From Fluviispira sanaruensis (GTDB taxonomy: Bacteria > Bdellovibrionota_B > Oligoflexia > Silvanigrellales > Silvanigrellaceae): a stretch of 64,000 nucleotides of DNA. The first letter of the stretch is position 1; every line of letters starts with the position of its first letter. The notes under the pieces are model-generated. The model did not search any database. It had not been told where the DNA came from and saw only the letters and a program-made list of their open reading frames with translations. The position numbers and the translations under genes were made by a program. Below, in pieces: positions 47,078 through 56,729 of this stretch. The stretch spans positions 1,864,364-1,928,363 of the forward strand of contig NZ_AP019368.1 in the NCBI RefSeq assembly GCF_004295685.1. Direction: 5' to 3'.

Positions 47078-47655
47078 TTGAGGATCAAATTATATTTTTT
47101 TGTTTTATTTTTATCAACACTGATTATTGCTTTTTCGCTTTTATATGAGTCAAAGCTTGAAGCAGATTTAACCATGAACTTAAACAACGATATTGTTTAG
47201 ACAACAGAACTTGATAACAAAACTAGTAATTCCATTATTTTTAAATGTGACTTAACGGAAAAGAAATGTATAAAATTAAAGACAAAAATGAATTTTGCTG
47301 GCCTTCTAATTCATCCAATTCGATTGCAAAAACGAAAAAGTCTCTATATAGGTGCACGTTTATCAAATTATAATGGTTATGGTAATGTTTATATTTGTGA
47401 CCTATATGCTGACAATTGTAAAGCAATAGAGCTTACAAATAGCCCAAAAGGATTTGATACTTCAATAAAGAACTTGGTAGCTCAATCTTTGCAACAAAAA
47501 ACTATTTATATGTAAGTGCAAAAAACAAAGAGAACAGAGGAGTGATTTATAAATGTACATTAGACTTAGAAAACAGTATTTTAAAAATTGATCCGAATGA
47601 AATTGGTTTTACAAATATAAGCCGTTTTGCGAACTCAATAATATTTGCATCTTAA
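47078..47655 (+). pseudogene. Decayed secreted protein gene with repeat motif
   Basis: A TTG at 47078 opens a signal-peptide-like frame (LRIKLYFFVLFLSTLIIAF). It meets TAG at 47198, continues in the same frame for 104 codons to TAA at 47513-47515, and then goes on in another frame from about 47512 to TAA at 47655. The pieces share a motif: IIFKCDLTEKKCIKL, VYICDLYADNCKAIEL, VIYKCTLDLENSILKI, like blades of a beta-propeller or similar repeat protein. One nonsense change and one frameshift are enough to explain the decay. Confidence 0.7.
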
Positions 47656-47660
47656 AATAG

Positions 47661-47711
47661 TTTAAAAGAAGTGAGCCTATTTTAGTACAATTTATGATCA
47701 CTTCTTTTAAA
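47661..47711 (+). terminator. Long-loop inverted repeat after the decayed gene
   Basis: TTTAAAAGAAGTGA at 47661-47674 pairs perfectly with 47698-47711 around a 23-base loop. It begins 6 bases after the last stop of the decayed gene and may be its former terminator. The T run on the plus strand lies inside the second arm. Confidence 0.5.
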
Positions 47712-47811
47712 AAATTGATCCATTTTTTCAATCCCTTTTTTTTAAAAATATAAAGATTATAAGAAAAATGTCTGATTTCATGTCTCTATATTATAAAAAA
47801 GGTCTGATTAC

Positions 47812-48687
47812 ATGGAAAAAATCTCTGCAAAAAAAGCAATAGGCTCACAAGAGCTGTGGCTATTACAAGTCAATTTATCTCCCTTGGAACGCGCCCAAGC
47901 TTTAGACTTTCTGCTCAATAAATCGATTCCTATCGATTTCACATCCCTTGTCTCACATTGTTGCGCCAGTATAGAGAAACAAAAAAAACTTATACAAAAC
48001 TATCAATTGCTAACTCATATTTCTTCTGCCGCAGAACCTAAATTACTTACCCGGGCACAATTTGAAAGTGCATTATCTAAGAAAATTCCTCACCCCAATT
48101 TACTAGCATTACAGTATTTAGGAAATCCTAAGATCCTAAATAAACCAAAAATTGCTATCATAGGTTCACGCAGACCGACATTATATGGAAGAGAGCAAGC
48201 TTACCGTTTTGCTAAAGAACTTGCGCTGGCAGGCTGTACAATCATATCTGGCGGAGCCATTGGTATAGACACAACAGCTCAAGCAGTCGGCCTTCAATAT
48301 GGAAAATCATGTTGCGTCTTAGGTAATGGGCTTATAAATCCCTACCCGCCAAGCAATACCCAACTTTTTCTCAATTTAAAAAAATCTCCTCATGGACTTA
48401 TCTTAAGCGAATTTTGCCTCAACGAAAGTGCTCAGAAATGGAATTTTCCGCAAAGAAACATTACTATTGCTTCTATGGCCGACTTTGTTCTCGTGGTTGA
48501 AGCCACCCTTACGAGTGGAAGCCTCATTACAGCACATGCAGCCTGTGAACTCGGCATAGACGTTGGAGCCTTACCAGGAAGCATTGACAGTATAAACAGC
48601 GTTGGCTGTCATGAGCTCATAAAAAATGGTGCTTTTTGTATACAAAAGCCAGAGGATATTTTACAAAGAATCAAAATAAATGTCTAA
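47812..48687 (+). CDS. dprA: DNA processing protein DprA (Smf)
   Basis: 291-aa cytosolic protein that in naturally competent bacteria protects incoming single-stranded DNA and loads RecA on it. The extended Rossmann fold is clear: IAIIGSRRPTLYGREQAYRF, IISGGAIGIDTTAQAVGL, VLGNGLINPYPPSN, SEFCLNESAQKWNFPQRNITIASM and ATLTSGSLITAHAACELGIDVGALPGSI. The N-terminal part is short, with no full SAM domain, and there is no C-terminal winged helix. It is followed by a terminator and then addB-addA. Confidence 0.95.
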   Translation: MEKISAKKAIGSQELWLLQVNLSPLERAQALDFLLNKSIPIDFTSLVSHCCASIEKQKKLIQNYQLLTHISSAAEPKLLTRAQFESALSKKIPHPNLLALQYLGNPKILNKPKIAIIGSRRPTLYGREQAYRFAKELALAGCTIISGGAIGIDTTAQAVGLQYGKSCCVLGNGLINPYPPSNTQLFLNLKKSPHGLILSEFCLNESAQKWNFPQRNITIASMADFVLVVEATLTSGSLITAHAACELGIDVGALPGSIDSINSVGCHELIKNGAFCIQKPEDILQRIKINV

Positions 48688-48690
48688 ATT

Positions 48691-48716
48691 AATAAAAAAG
48701 ACTCTGTCTTTTTATT
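48691..48716 (+). terminator. Intrinsic terminator of dprA
   Basis: AATAAAAAAGAC, a TCT loop and GTCTTTTTATT form a short stem ending in T-rich sequence, four bases after the dprA stop. The stem is A/T-rich and therefore weak. Confidence 0.65.
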
Positions 48717-48794
48717 GTCAAGTCATAGCTATTCTATTAGCTTTCTTAGATATGCGCATATAACCTGTGCATTTATTAATTAAGGGTAATCAGA

Positions 48795-51617
48795 GTGAAG
48801 AAAAATTTTTTTGAAGATTCGATGTTTCTGTGCCAACATAAAAGCATAAAAGAATTTGCTAAAAATTTTTGTGCGAAACAACAAATTGATGAGAATATAA
48901 ATTGGTCTGTTGTCTGTGAAAGAAAAGAAGATCTCATAGCCATTCGCAATCAATTATTTCATGAAATTGAAAAACACAATCCAGCTTGTGAGCCATCTAA
49001 TTCCGTGATGGGTATTTCGATGTACACACTTGACAGCTTAGCAAGAAATTTTTGTGCTACTCTGGCCTCAACAACTGACAAAAAAATCTTATCTGAACTT
49101 CCAGAATTTATTAATAAACCATACTTAGATGTAATAACTCAAGAGCATTTCCTTGAAATTATATTACAATTATTTGGTTATACCAGCAGTGACTCACTTC
49201 CCCTCGCTAAACAAATTCTTTCCCTTATCGATACAAGTTGGCCAGAAGATTTAAATTTTATTCAATTGATTATCAACACCCAAGAAAAAGAACATATTCA
49301 CTCAATTCAAGAAATCAACGAACTTGCTCTCCGCCAAATCATGGCGGTCTATCAATATGCATCTTTAGAATTAAAAAATTACTCACGATTACAAAGTTTC
49401 GTAAATGAATACTTACAGATTTCTTTCCGTTCACATCTGCTGAATAAAGAAAAACAAGCTGAATTGGAATTGCCTATTCAGTTTTTAAAGGGCCATATTT
49501 TATGGGTCTCAGCTCCTGAATACACAAATATAGTAAAGAGAAATATAGAGGAAATTCTTGAACATGAATGCATTAAGCCAGGAAATTTTCAAAGTATTGT
49601 TGTCCAAGAATTTAAAAATGCTATCCTTGAGGCTCGTGAAATTTTAAATTTTACTTCAAACGTTTTTTATTACTCAAGGACAATAATAAATCAGAATAAA
49701 AATGCGCACGATTCAGCTATTCAAAAAAGTTTTGATATAAATTTGTCCAACATTTCATATTGGGTTGCTGATAATAAACACAGCTATTTTGAAATGTTAA
49801 CCTCAACTCTTGCAAATAAAAATAACCTCACACTGTTAGCAGATTTTGACCCTGGAAGTTTTAAAGAAACACGTTCTGATGCAGGAGGTTCCTATGCTAT
49901 TACAAGCAATGACATTGATGCATGGCAAAATAATAATATAAATTATACTGATGCTGATAAATTTTTTCCCAAAATAGATGATTTATTTAAAAATTATTTA
50001 AATGCTATTTCACTTATTTCCAAAGAAGATACTCTAAGTCATATTTCTGAAAGTTATGGCTTAAAATATAGAAAGCTTGATAAAAACTCTCTTTTCTATT
50101 TTTTCAAAAAAAATATTGAAAGCGAAACAATCTTCTTAGAAAATCCTCACCCTATTTCAGAATGCCCGAGAGCTCTCTCCTTTCTTAATGGTGAAAATCT
50201 ACCAATTAAAATTATAGCTGCTGGACGAGCTCATGCCCCTACTTCTTCAAGTTTTCATGTCAAAGTCCTCAACAATGCCATTTCAATTTTAAGACGGAAA
50301 GGCGTTATTATCGATCTCCCAGCAAGTGAAATCATGTATCGAGGTTTTTGGCAAAATCTATGCACGCACAAAATTCCTATCGAATTTTGGCTTGAAAATA
50401 GCGAAGAACTCGAAAATTTTCCGAGTTATTTAAAACCCGAACAAAATATTTTTTCTTTGGGTGAAAAGCTTCCTGTTTTTTCTCACTCGCATTTATACAC
50501 ACGCTTATATTTACCGAGTCAAAACCCAAACTTTGTAATACCCGATTGGAAAACGCGTTTTTTTCAAGCAAAAGATTTTATTTCAATTACTGAGTTTGAA
50601 CGATATATATTATGTCCTTTTCAATACTTTCTCTCAGATTTATTGGCAATTAAAAAATTAAAAAATGAGAGTTTGAATATAGATAATATGGCCATAGGAA
50701 GTAAAATGCATAGTATTGCTGAGCAGATAATTACAAAATTAGTTATCACTCTAGGCAATATAAATTATAGCTCTGTAATGTCTGTAATCTATAAGAATAT
50801 TCTTGAAAATTTGAAGGATGAAAAGCACTTTATAAGTTCAGAAAAAGAAATATGGTACAATTTATTCATATCCGCAATAGATAAAGCCAATAGTGAATAT
50901 GGAAAACAAATTATTGCCATTTTTAAAGAAAATATAGATCTTCTCTGGCAATTACCAGACACCGATAAAAGTTTATTTGAAAAAGATATTGAAAGAGAAA
51001 CAGTAAAACGAACATTTTATCGCTTTCTTATGCTCGAAAAAATATTCACTGAAAATATTCCTAATAAAAAAACAGGTGTGGAGAGAGAACGCAATATCAA
51101 ACTCAACCTTGAAGATTTAACTTTTATTGGCAAAATTGATAGAATCGATGCAACACCCGATGGCTTGCATATTATCGATTATAAAACCTCGAAAGCCTCA
51201 AAGCAAAAGCAAAAATTAACTTTGCTGCCCTCAAAAATTAAGTACACACAATCAGGCTATAAATTAAGTGTGCAAGGTGGACTTTATTCTTTGGCATGGG
51301 CCGCACAAAAACTTTTAAATGAAGAAGACGATTATTATCATTGTATAAAATCTTTTTCTCTTTTTCAACTTAAAAATTTAGATGAAGAAAAAAATATTAT
51401 TCTTGAATATGATTTTTCTCCACCAATGGTAAAAGACGGAGCATTTTATAATCAACTTTATGAAGAATATAGCGAATATGCAAGAAATCTAAGAGAAGGT
51501 AATTTCTTCCCTAATCCTATCAATTCTGCACAATGTACGTTTTGTGATTATAAAAATATCTGCCCCGTTTCAAATAAATATATTGCGGAAAATGAAGAAA
51601 GCGAAAACGATGGCTGA
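48795..51617 (+). CDS. addB: AddB-like helicase/nuclease subunit with Fe-S PD-(D/E)XK domain
   Basis: 940-aa partner of AddA in double-strand-break end resection. The N-terminal ~580 residues are divergent, with no clear Walker A. The C-terminal nuclease is well marked: ISITEFERYILCPFQYFLS (Cys ~605), GSKMHSIAEQI, GKIDRIDATPDGLHIIDYKTSK (catalytic Asp and D-x-K near 794), QGGLYSLAWAA, and CTFCDYKNICP (~913). The four cysteines fit the AddB iron-sulfur staple. The start is GTG at 48795, with AAGGG 8 bases upstream. It overlaps addA by 8 bases, showing coupling. Confidence 0.87.
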   Translation: MKKNFFEDSMFLCQHKSIKEFAKNFCAKQQIDENINWSVVCERKEDLIAIRNQLFHEIEKHNPACEPSNSVMGISMYTLDSLARNFCATLASTTDKKILSELPEFINKPYLDVITQEHFLEIILQLFGYTSSDSLPLAKQILSLIDTSWPEDLNFIQLIINTQEKEHIHSIQEINELALRQIMAVYQYASLELKNYSRLQSFVNEYLQISFRSHLLNKEKQAELELPIQFLKGHILWVSAPEYTNIVKRNIEEILEHECIKPGNFQSIVVQEFKNAILEAREILNFTSNVFYYSRTIINQNKNAHDSAIQKSFDINLSNISYWVADNKHSYFEMLTSTLANKNNLTLLADFDPGSFKETRSDAGGSYAITSNDIDAWQNNNINYTDADKFFPKIDDLFKNYLNAISLISKEDTLSHISESYGLKYRKLDKNSLFYFFKKNIESETIFLENPHPISECPRALSFLNGENLPIKIIAAGRAHAPTSSSFHVKVLNNAISILRRKGVIIDLPASEIMYRGFWQNLCTHKIPIEFWLENSEELENFPSYLKPEQNIFSLGEKLPVFSHSHLYTRLYLPSQNPNFVIPDWKTRFFQAKDFISITEFERYILCPFQYFLSDLLAIKKLKNESLNIDNMAIGSKMHSIAEQIITKLVITLGNINYSSVMSVIYKNILENLKDEKHFISSEKEIWYNLFISAIDKANSEYGKQIIAIFKENIDLLWQLPDTDKSLFEKDIERETVKRTFYRFLMLEKIFTENIPNKKTGVERERNIKLNLEDLTFIGKIDRIDATPDGLHIIDYKTSKASKQKQKLTLLPSKIKYTQSGYKLSVQGGLYSLAWAAQKLLNEEDDYYHCIKSFSLFQLKNLDEEKNIILEYDFSPPMVKDGAFYNQLYEEYSEYARNLREGNFFPNPINSAQCTFCDYKNICPVSNKYIAENEESENDG

Positions 51618-54600
51618 ACTTACTTTAGAACAAAAAAGTTGTATAGAATTTTTTCCAAAAAAATCAGAGCCACAGCGACATCTCATTATTGAAGCAGGAG
51701 CGGGAGCGGGCAAAACGCAAGTGCTAACGGAACGGATTTTTTGGTTATTAAACCATAAAAACCCTTCTATAACAGTCAATCCAAGTAAGCTCTTTGTAGT
51801 TACTTTTTCCAAGGATGCGGCAAAAGAAATTGCTGAAAGAGTTGAAAAAAAATTACTCCGGGAACAGAAGTCAGAGGACTTATATCCACTCATCCATATT
51901 TCCACTATCGATAGTTTTTTTGCAGAACTTGTGCAGTGTATTTACCCAACTTGGTGGGGAAATTATAATACATTGCAAAATATTAACTCCATGCCCCCTA
52001 AACTTCAACTTATTAATGAAAATATAGTCTGCCAAGAGCTTGATAGAGCACTTACAATTTATTTTAAAAATAATTCCTTGAGCGAATTTCAAAAATTTTC
52101 CGCTATTGATTTCATTTTATCTGGCGGTTTTAAAAAAGGGTATCAAAAAAGTAAAGGAACTTTAGAAAATTTATTATCAACAATGTGCAGTGAAAATTTT
52201 CTTTCCGCTAGTGAAAAAGATATCCGAATTTCTGCACAAAATGTCCATCCTGCAACTATGTTTCTTTTATTTGATATGCATAAAATTGCTCGAGATCAAT
52301 ACGAAAAAAGATTGTTGAAAGGCGAATTGACCTATGCAGACAAAACCGTTTTCTTAAAAGAAAATTTAAAAAGTAATATTCCTATTCAAATTCAAGAACT
52401 GATTGTAGATGAGTATCAAGACACTAATCACATCCAACATGCAATTTTATCGCACCTAGTAAAAGAGTGCCAAGCACGTATGGTGGTTGTAGGAGATCCT
52501 AAACAAAGTATTTATGGTTTTCGCAGTGCAAGCGTCGATGTCTTCCAAAATTTAAAAAAGAATGAAGTTTGGAAACACATTGAGCTGAAAAAGAATTTCC
52601 GATCAACTGCAACCCTTTTAAACGAAATTAACAAGCTTGCAAATATTACATTTTCTTGGAATAATCCAACGCTTCCCAGTGCATTTATAAACTCATATTT
52701 TTTTAAAGAATCATTAAATAAATACATTGATGACAATCCACTTGAAGTTGGTAATTTTTCTCTACAAGCTCATGAACCCAAAGTAAATTTTCTAAATAAT
52801 TCATTTGAAAATTATACTATAGATTATTCCACTTCGATTTTCTTAGTTTCAGCTTCGCTTAATAGTGAACGCTTAAGTAACTCAGAGCTTATAGCTTTAT
52901 TAAATGCAGAAAAAACTTCACTAAAAGATTATGCAATCACTTATTACGCTCATTATTTAAAATCCTTCAAAGATAATTCACTCTATAATTGGTCAGATTT
53001 TGTTTTTTTATGTGAAACAAATAAAGATGCTCTCTATATAACTGAAAAGTTGAAGGCATTTAATATACCCATTAAATGCAGTGCAAAAAATGCAGAATTA
53101 AAAATAGATCTGCAAGAATTAAATGTTGCTTTGGCCTTGGCAAAATCGCTCGCGTTTGAAAGTGACTCTTATGATTTATATGAAATCATGCAAAGCTCAC
53201 TCTCTCCTTATTCACATACAGAAACAGAAAATTACTTCGTACAACTTAAAAATGGCCAAAATCCTGAAAATAATATTTTAAAATTAATTCATTTTTATCA
53301 AAATATTGCAAAAGATAATTTTTACAAGGCCTGGCAACTTTTAAGGTGGAGCATCGTTGATTTACATGTTAATCAAGATTCTAAATTACAAGCGTCTGTC
53401 TTTTGTGCAAAGATGGATCCATTTGCCAAAACACTCATATCCAAACTTTCTTCCCCCTCTTTCAATTGCGCACTCCTAAAAAAGATAGATGAAAAAATAA
53501 AGAAAAATACGGCTCAAATTTTCGATTATTTTTTTCCAGATTCCATTGAAAATTGGGATATTCACGCACTCAAAAACGAAATTGATCAAACAATAGATGC
53601 ACTCGAAGTCAAAACAGTCCACGCCTCTAAAGGTTTGCAATGGAAAATTGTTTGCTTTTTACCCAATAGTTCTAACGATAAAAGCGGTGGGAAATTTACT
53701 GTCGCACAGTCATCACAAACTCTCGATATTTCTTGGTTACAGGATGATGATAATTCACTCTCAGTTCTGAAAAGAATTAAAAATATTTATTTCACAGATG
53801 AAGATCACGCAATTGAATATAAAAAAGATGGTAGCTTAAGTAAAGTTCATTGGTTTGCAAAATTAAGAAATAAAGTTGAAAAAGATTTCGAACGTCAAAG
53901 AGTTTTTTACACAGCATTCACGCGTGCACAGTCTCATCTTATTTTATTTCAACCCATTCGGGGAAAGAAGAAAGGCATTCGCGATAATATCCATGAATTA
54001 AAAAGCGATGAAAAATCTATGCAAAAATTTTTGGAAATAGAGGTTTTTTTAAAATATTTAGACAGTCATTTTATGCTTAGGACTCCTGAAAAAATCAAAG
54101 GAAAAGGTTCAAGAAGTTTACCCACACCCATTCCGCCTGAACCTTGGTTTCAAGAAGATGAAAATATAGCAAAGTTATATTTATCAAAATGTCATAATAT
54201 ATCATACTATGAATTTGGCCCAAAATTCTACTCTTTTTATAAAAACAATTTAAAGTTACAAACTGAAATTTCAACCGACAACAAAAAAAACGAAGTTGAA
54301 CAAACGTTCAAATGTATTTTAGGTCCTAAAATCGAAGCACAATCCGAAAATATTGCTTTAACAAATCCCTCAGATTCATTTTATTCACCTGAGAAAGAAG
54401 ATATTCATATAATTTTGGCTCAATTAAAATTGCAAAGAATGCAAATAACGAAAGGAATTCTTTATCATGCAGCAGCTGAAAATAGAAAATCACGCAAATC
54501 TTCTGTGCTAAACTTATTAGAAAGAAACTCCTACCAAACTTTTCATGAGCTTGAAATTTGGTCTAAACGGGAAGCTAAGTTGCATTTTCTAAACTCATCG

Positions 54601-54996
54601 AGAAATATCCTCGATTTTCTCTCTTTTTATGACCTATCGGATTTTCTCAAGACAGGCTTTGAGTATGCTTATGATTTTGCACAAGAAAAAAGTATAAAAG
54701 TGCAGGAAGCAATCTGTGATACCTCTCCTGAGACCACACTTGCTCTGATCGTCGATTTTAAAACAGGAAAAAAAGACCTAGAGCATCTTCACCAAATTCG
54801 TAACTACATGAATATAATAAATAAAAACTCTCTTGCCCGCATTGATGTCAAATCTAAAAAAGACCGCCATTACCTTATCATGAGCGCTCTTTGCTACAAT
54901 AAAAATGTCGATGAAAATGGAGATTCAAGTTGGGAGGATTTAAATTTGCCAAAGCGTCAATTGGCGACAGGAGAGACACTTTATTTGTTTAAATAG
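51610..54996 (+). CDS. addA: AddA-like UvrD-family helicase/nuclease
   Basis: 1128-aa ATP-dependent 3'-5' helicase with nuclease. Motifs with rough positions: Walker A EAGAGAGKTQVLTER (~27), IVDEYQDTNHIQHA (~266), VGDPKQSIYGFRSA, VKTVHASKGLQWKIV (~670), VFYTAFTRAQSHLILF (~766). A C-terminal PD-(D/E)XK domain carries LALIVDFKTGKKD (~1048) and the following Q-x3-Y (HQIRNYMNII). This layout equals AddA/RexA. The ATG at 51610 overlaps the addB stop by 8 bases; an ATG at 51592 is an alternative start. With dprA next door, the locus is devoted to recombination. Confidence 0.9.
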   Translation: MAELTLEQKSCIEFFPKKSEPQRHLIIEAGAGAGKTQVLTERIFWLLNHKNPSITVNPSKLFVVTFSKDAAKEIAERVEKKLLREQKSEDLYPLIHISTIDSFFAELVQCIYPTWWGNYNTLQNINSMPPKLQLINENIVCQELDRALTIYFKNNSLSEFQKFSAIDFILSGGFKKGYQKSKGTLENLLSTMCSENFLSASEKDIRISAQNVHPATMFLLFDMHKIARDQYEKRLLKGELTYADKTVFLKENLKSNIPIQIQELIVDEYQDTNHIQHAILSHLVKECQARMVVVGDPKQSIYGFRSASVDVFQNLKKNEVWKHIELKKNFRSTATLLNEINKLANITFSWNNPTLPSAFINSYFFKESLNKYIDDNPLEVGNFSLQAHEPKVNFLNNSFENYTIDYSTSIFLVSASLNSERLSNSELIALLNAEKTSLKDYAITYYAHYLKSFKDNSLYNWSDFVFLCETNKDALYITEKLKAFNIPIKCSAKNAELKIDLQELNVALALAKSLAFESDSYDLYEIMQSSLSPYSHTETENYFVQLKNGQNPENNILKLIHFYQNIAKDNFYKAWQLLRWSIVDLHVNQDSKLQASVFCAKMDPFAKTLISKLSSPSFNCALLKKIDEKIKKNTAQIFDYFFPDSIENWDIHALKNEIDQTIDALEVKTVHASKGLQWKIVCFLPNSSNDKSGGKFTVAQSSQTLDISWLQDDDNSLSVLKRIKNIYFTDEDHAIEYKKDGSLSKVHWFAKLRNKVEKDFERQRVFYTAFTRAQSHLILFQPIRGKKKGIRDNIHELKSDEKSMQKFLEIEVFLKYLDSHFMLRTPEKIKGKGSRSLPTPIPPEPWFQEDENIAKLYLSKCHNISYYEFGPKFYSFYKNNLKLQTEISTDNKKNEVEQTFKCILGPKIEAQSENIALTNPSDSFYSPEKEDIHIILAQLKLQRMQITKGILYHAAAENRKSRKSSVLNLLERNSYQTFHELEIWSKREAKLHFLNSSRNILDFLSFYDLSDFLKTGFEYAYDFAQEKSIKVQEAICDTSPETTLALIVDFKTGKKDLEHLHQIRNYMNIINKNSLARIDVKSKKDRHYLIMSALCYNKNVDENGDSSWEDLNLPKRQLATGETLYLFK

Positions 54997-55088
54997 TAAA
55001 CTTTTCTCTCAATAAGACCGACATATCACTTTGACCAAGGGTATAAAAAGAGTCACAATTTTGTAAAACTAGTTTTATAAGGCTTATG

Positions 55089-56066
55089 ATGACATCAACC
55101 ACTCTCTATATAGCTGAAAACCTGAATAAGCGGATTACGCCGGCACAGATGAATGCTTTTCAAAGTGTGTGTGATGAATCAAAAATTCCCCTACTGCAAA
55201 ATCTTAGCAACCATGAAATCATGAACCAGCTCAAATCGAATCCTCAAGCCTTTCTTATTCTAGATGTGGATGACTTTATTTGTTTTATTAAAAAAAATAA
55301 TACTTTAGTAAATGAAAACTTTATCTTAATGCCACAGGAAAAGGAGTCTTTTGAACTCGAAAGCCATAAAGATGAATTAAAGAAGATCCGTTTTATCATT
55401 GGAAATCCTCCTAACGATCTCCTTAAAATCTTTTTGACCCATATTTTTGTTTTTAAAAATTCTCCAGATAAAAAAGGAATCTGTTCCTATTTTGATAAAG
55501 AAAATAACGTTTGCTTTAAGCATGACGTTATTCACTCATCCGAAAGAAGCACACTTCAGCAAAAAGTAACAGATTTTTTCCAAGAAGAAATACAAAAAAA
55601 TAAAGATAAACTTGTAGCCGGCACCAGCTCCTATGCAAAGAGCATGGGGGATATTCTAGATGAGTTTTTGATGAATGCGATATGGGATGCAAACCCCAAA
55701 CGTGCTTCAACCGACAGAAGTATTCCCATAGCCTTGAGTGAAGAAGAAAAAGTAAATTTACTTTGTATTTTTGATACCTTAAACTTTATCCTCTCAGTTA
55801 GCGATCAATTTGGCACATTTTACGGTGGTGTGATCGAAAAATACATCTGTCATGCTCTCGGTTTAAAAGAACCAAGAGTCGGTATAAGCCAAAATACGGC
55901 CGGTGCTGGTCTCGGTATTTTTATGGTGATGCAAAAAATCGGGGTCCTAATCTTCGAAGTTGAAAAAGGGAAAATCACCCGAGCAACCGCTATAGCTCGC
56001 GGCGATCAAACCATGCGCGATCTGCAAAAAAAGCCAAAAACAATTTTATTTTTCGAACGGAATTAA
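55089..56066 (+). CDS. GHKL-type (HATPase-like) ATP-binding protein of unknown role
   Basis: 325-aa cytosolic protein. The C-terminal half has the Bergerat-fold boxes: N box GDILDEFLMNAIWDANP, G1-like SVSDQFGTFYGG and G2-like NTAGAGLGIFMVMQKIG. The N-terminal ~130 residues (ILDVDDFICF, IRFIIGNPPNDLLKIFL) resemble a receiver-like alpha/beta domain without an obvious phosphorylation context. No HisKA domain is present, so it is nearer to RsbW/SpoIIAB-type kinases than to sensor kinases. Of two adjacent ATGs, 55089 has AAGG at better spacing than 55086. Partners are unknown; the STAS-like protein at 37 kb is a speculative candidate. Confidence 0.65.
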   Translation: MTSTTLYIAENLNKRITPAQMNAFQSVCDESKIPLLQNLSNHEIMNQLKSNPQAFLILDVDDFICFIKKNNTLVNENFILMPQEKESFELESHKDELKKIRFIIGNPPNDLLKIFLTHIFVFKNSPDKKGICSYFDKENNVCFKHDVIHSSERSTLQQKVTDFFQEEIQKNKDKLVAGTSSYAKSMGDILDEFLMNAIWDANPKRASTDRSIPIALSEEEKVNLLCIFDTLNFILSVSDQFGTFYGGVIEKYICHALGLKEPRVGISQNTAGAGLGIFMVMQKIGVLIFEVEKGKITRATAIARGDQTMRDLQKKPKTILFFERN

Positions 56067-56075
56067 CAGAATACA

Positions 56076-56186
56076 TTAGCAATTCACAGGTGCGCATATT
56101 TCAACTTGAGTTCCATCTGGACATCTTACATAAGCAACGACTTGATCCCAGGGTTTTGATATTGGCTTCTTAACTGCTAATGCTCA
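56076..56186 (-). pseudogene. C-terminal relic of a VOC (glyoxalase-like) family protein
   Basis: A 36-codon open piece ending in TAA at 56076 reads KPISKPWDQVVAYVRCPDG, then TQVEIC, close to the C-terminal strand of glyoxalase/bleomycin-resistance (VOC) proteins, including the metal-binding Glu. The N-terminal part is missing: it is preceded by TGA and joined to transposase-derived sequence. It is probably a gene cut by a past insertion or deletion. Confidence 0.55.
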
Positions 56187-56189
56187 AGC

Positions 56190-56634
56190 TTTTATAGAGC
56201 TTTTAGAGGAAATTCTTACATTTTCAGTAACTAAATATGCAAAGAAACTTAGAGCCCCTCCTTGTCTTCCATTTGCATGACTTTTGTTCCTTTTCCAATC
56301 TTAGTTTTCCCGATCATTGCTCCACCCTTAACAACTTTTACAAAAAGCCAACTACTGAAACTGGTTTTAAATTTACACCAAAATATTTTTTATAGCTTGC
56401 AAAAAAACTGTGTATAGTTTCTTTCCATGCATCCAACTTTGAGAGGCTTTTAAACCAGTATTAGCAAGTACTTTTCGGCGGATTTTCTCTGCTTAAATTC
56501 CTCCATAGAATACTAGTAATTAATTTATAAAATATTGCAGAAAGAATTTCTGCTGGATCGTGCTTCCTTGATCGGATCTCTGGTAAAAATAGAATCATGA
56601 TTTGAGAAGCACTTAAAAATTCTTTATATTCCAT
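56190..56634 (-). pseudogene. Degraded IS5-like transposase
   Basis: Starting at an ATG at 56634, the pieces MEYKEFLSASQIMILFLPEI, ILSAIFYKLITSILWRNL, YWFKSLSKLDAWKETIHSFF, GGAMIGKTKIGKGTKVMQME and ALSFFAYLVTENVRISSKSS appear in successive frames. This is the order of an IS5-group transposase (the W-R-x-L core, W-F-K...W-x-x-I, then the GKTKIGKGTK stretch before the second catalytic region). At least three frame breaks make it non-functional. Terminal repeats were not found. Confidence 0.6.
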
Positions 56635-56729
56635 GATGGTACCTTTTTTGTTTTTTTTGTCGAAAACTAAGGTATCATCCTCTTAAAAATAATTAATCTC
56701 CTTTAAAAATTATGTTGGACAGCTTCTAG

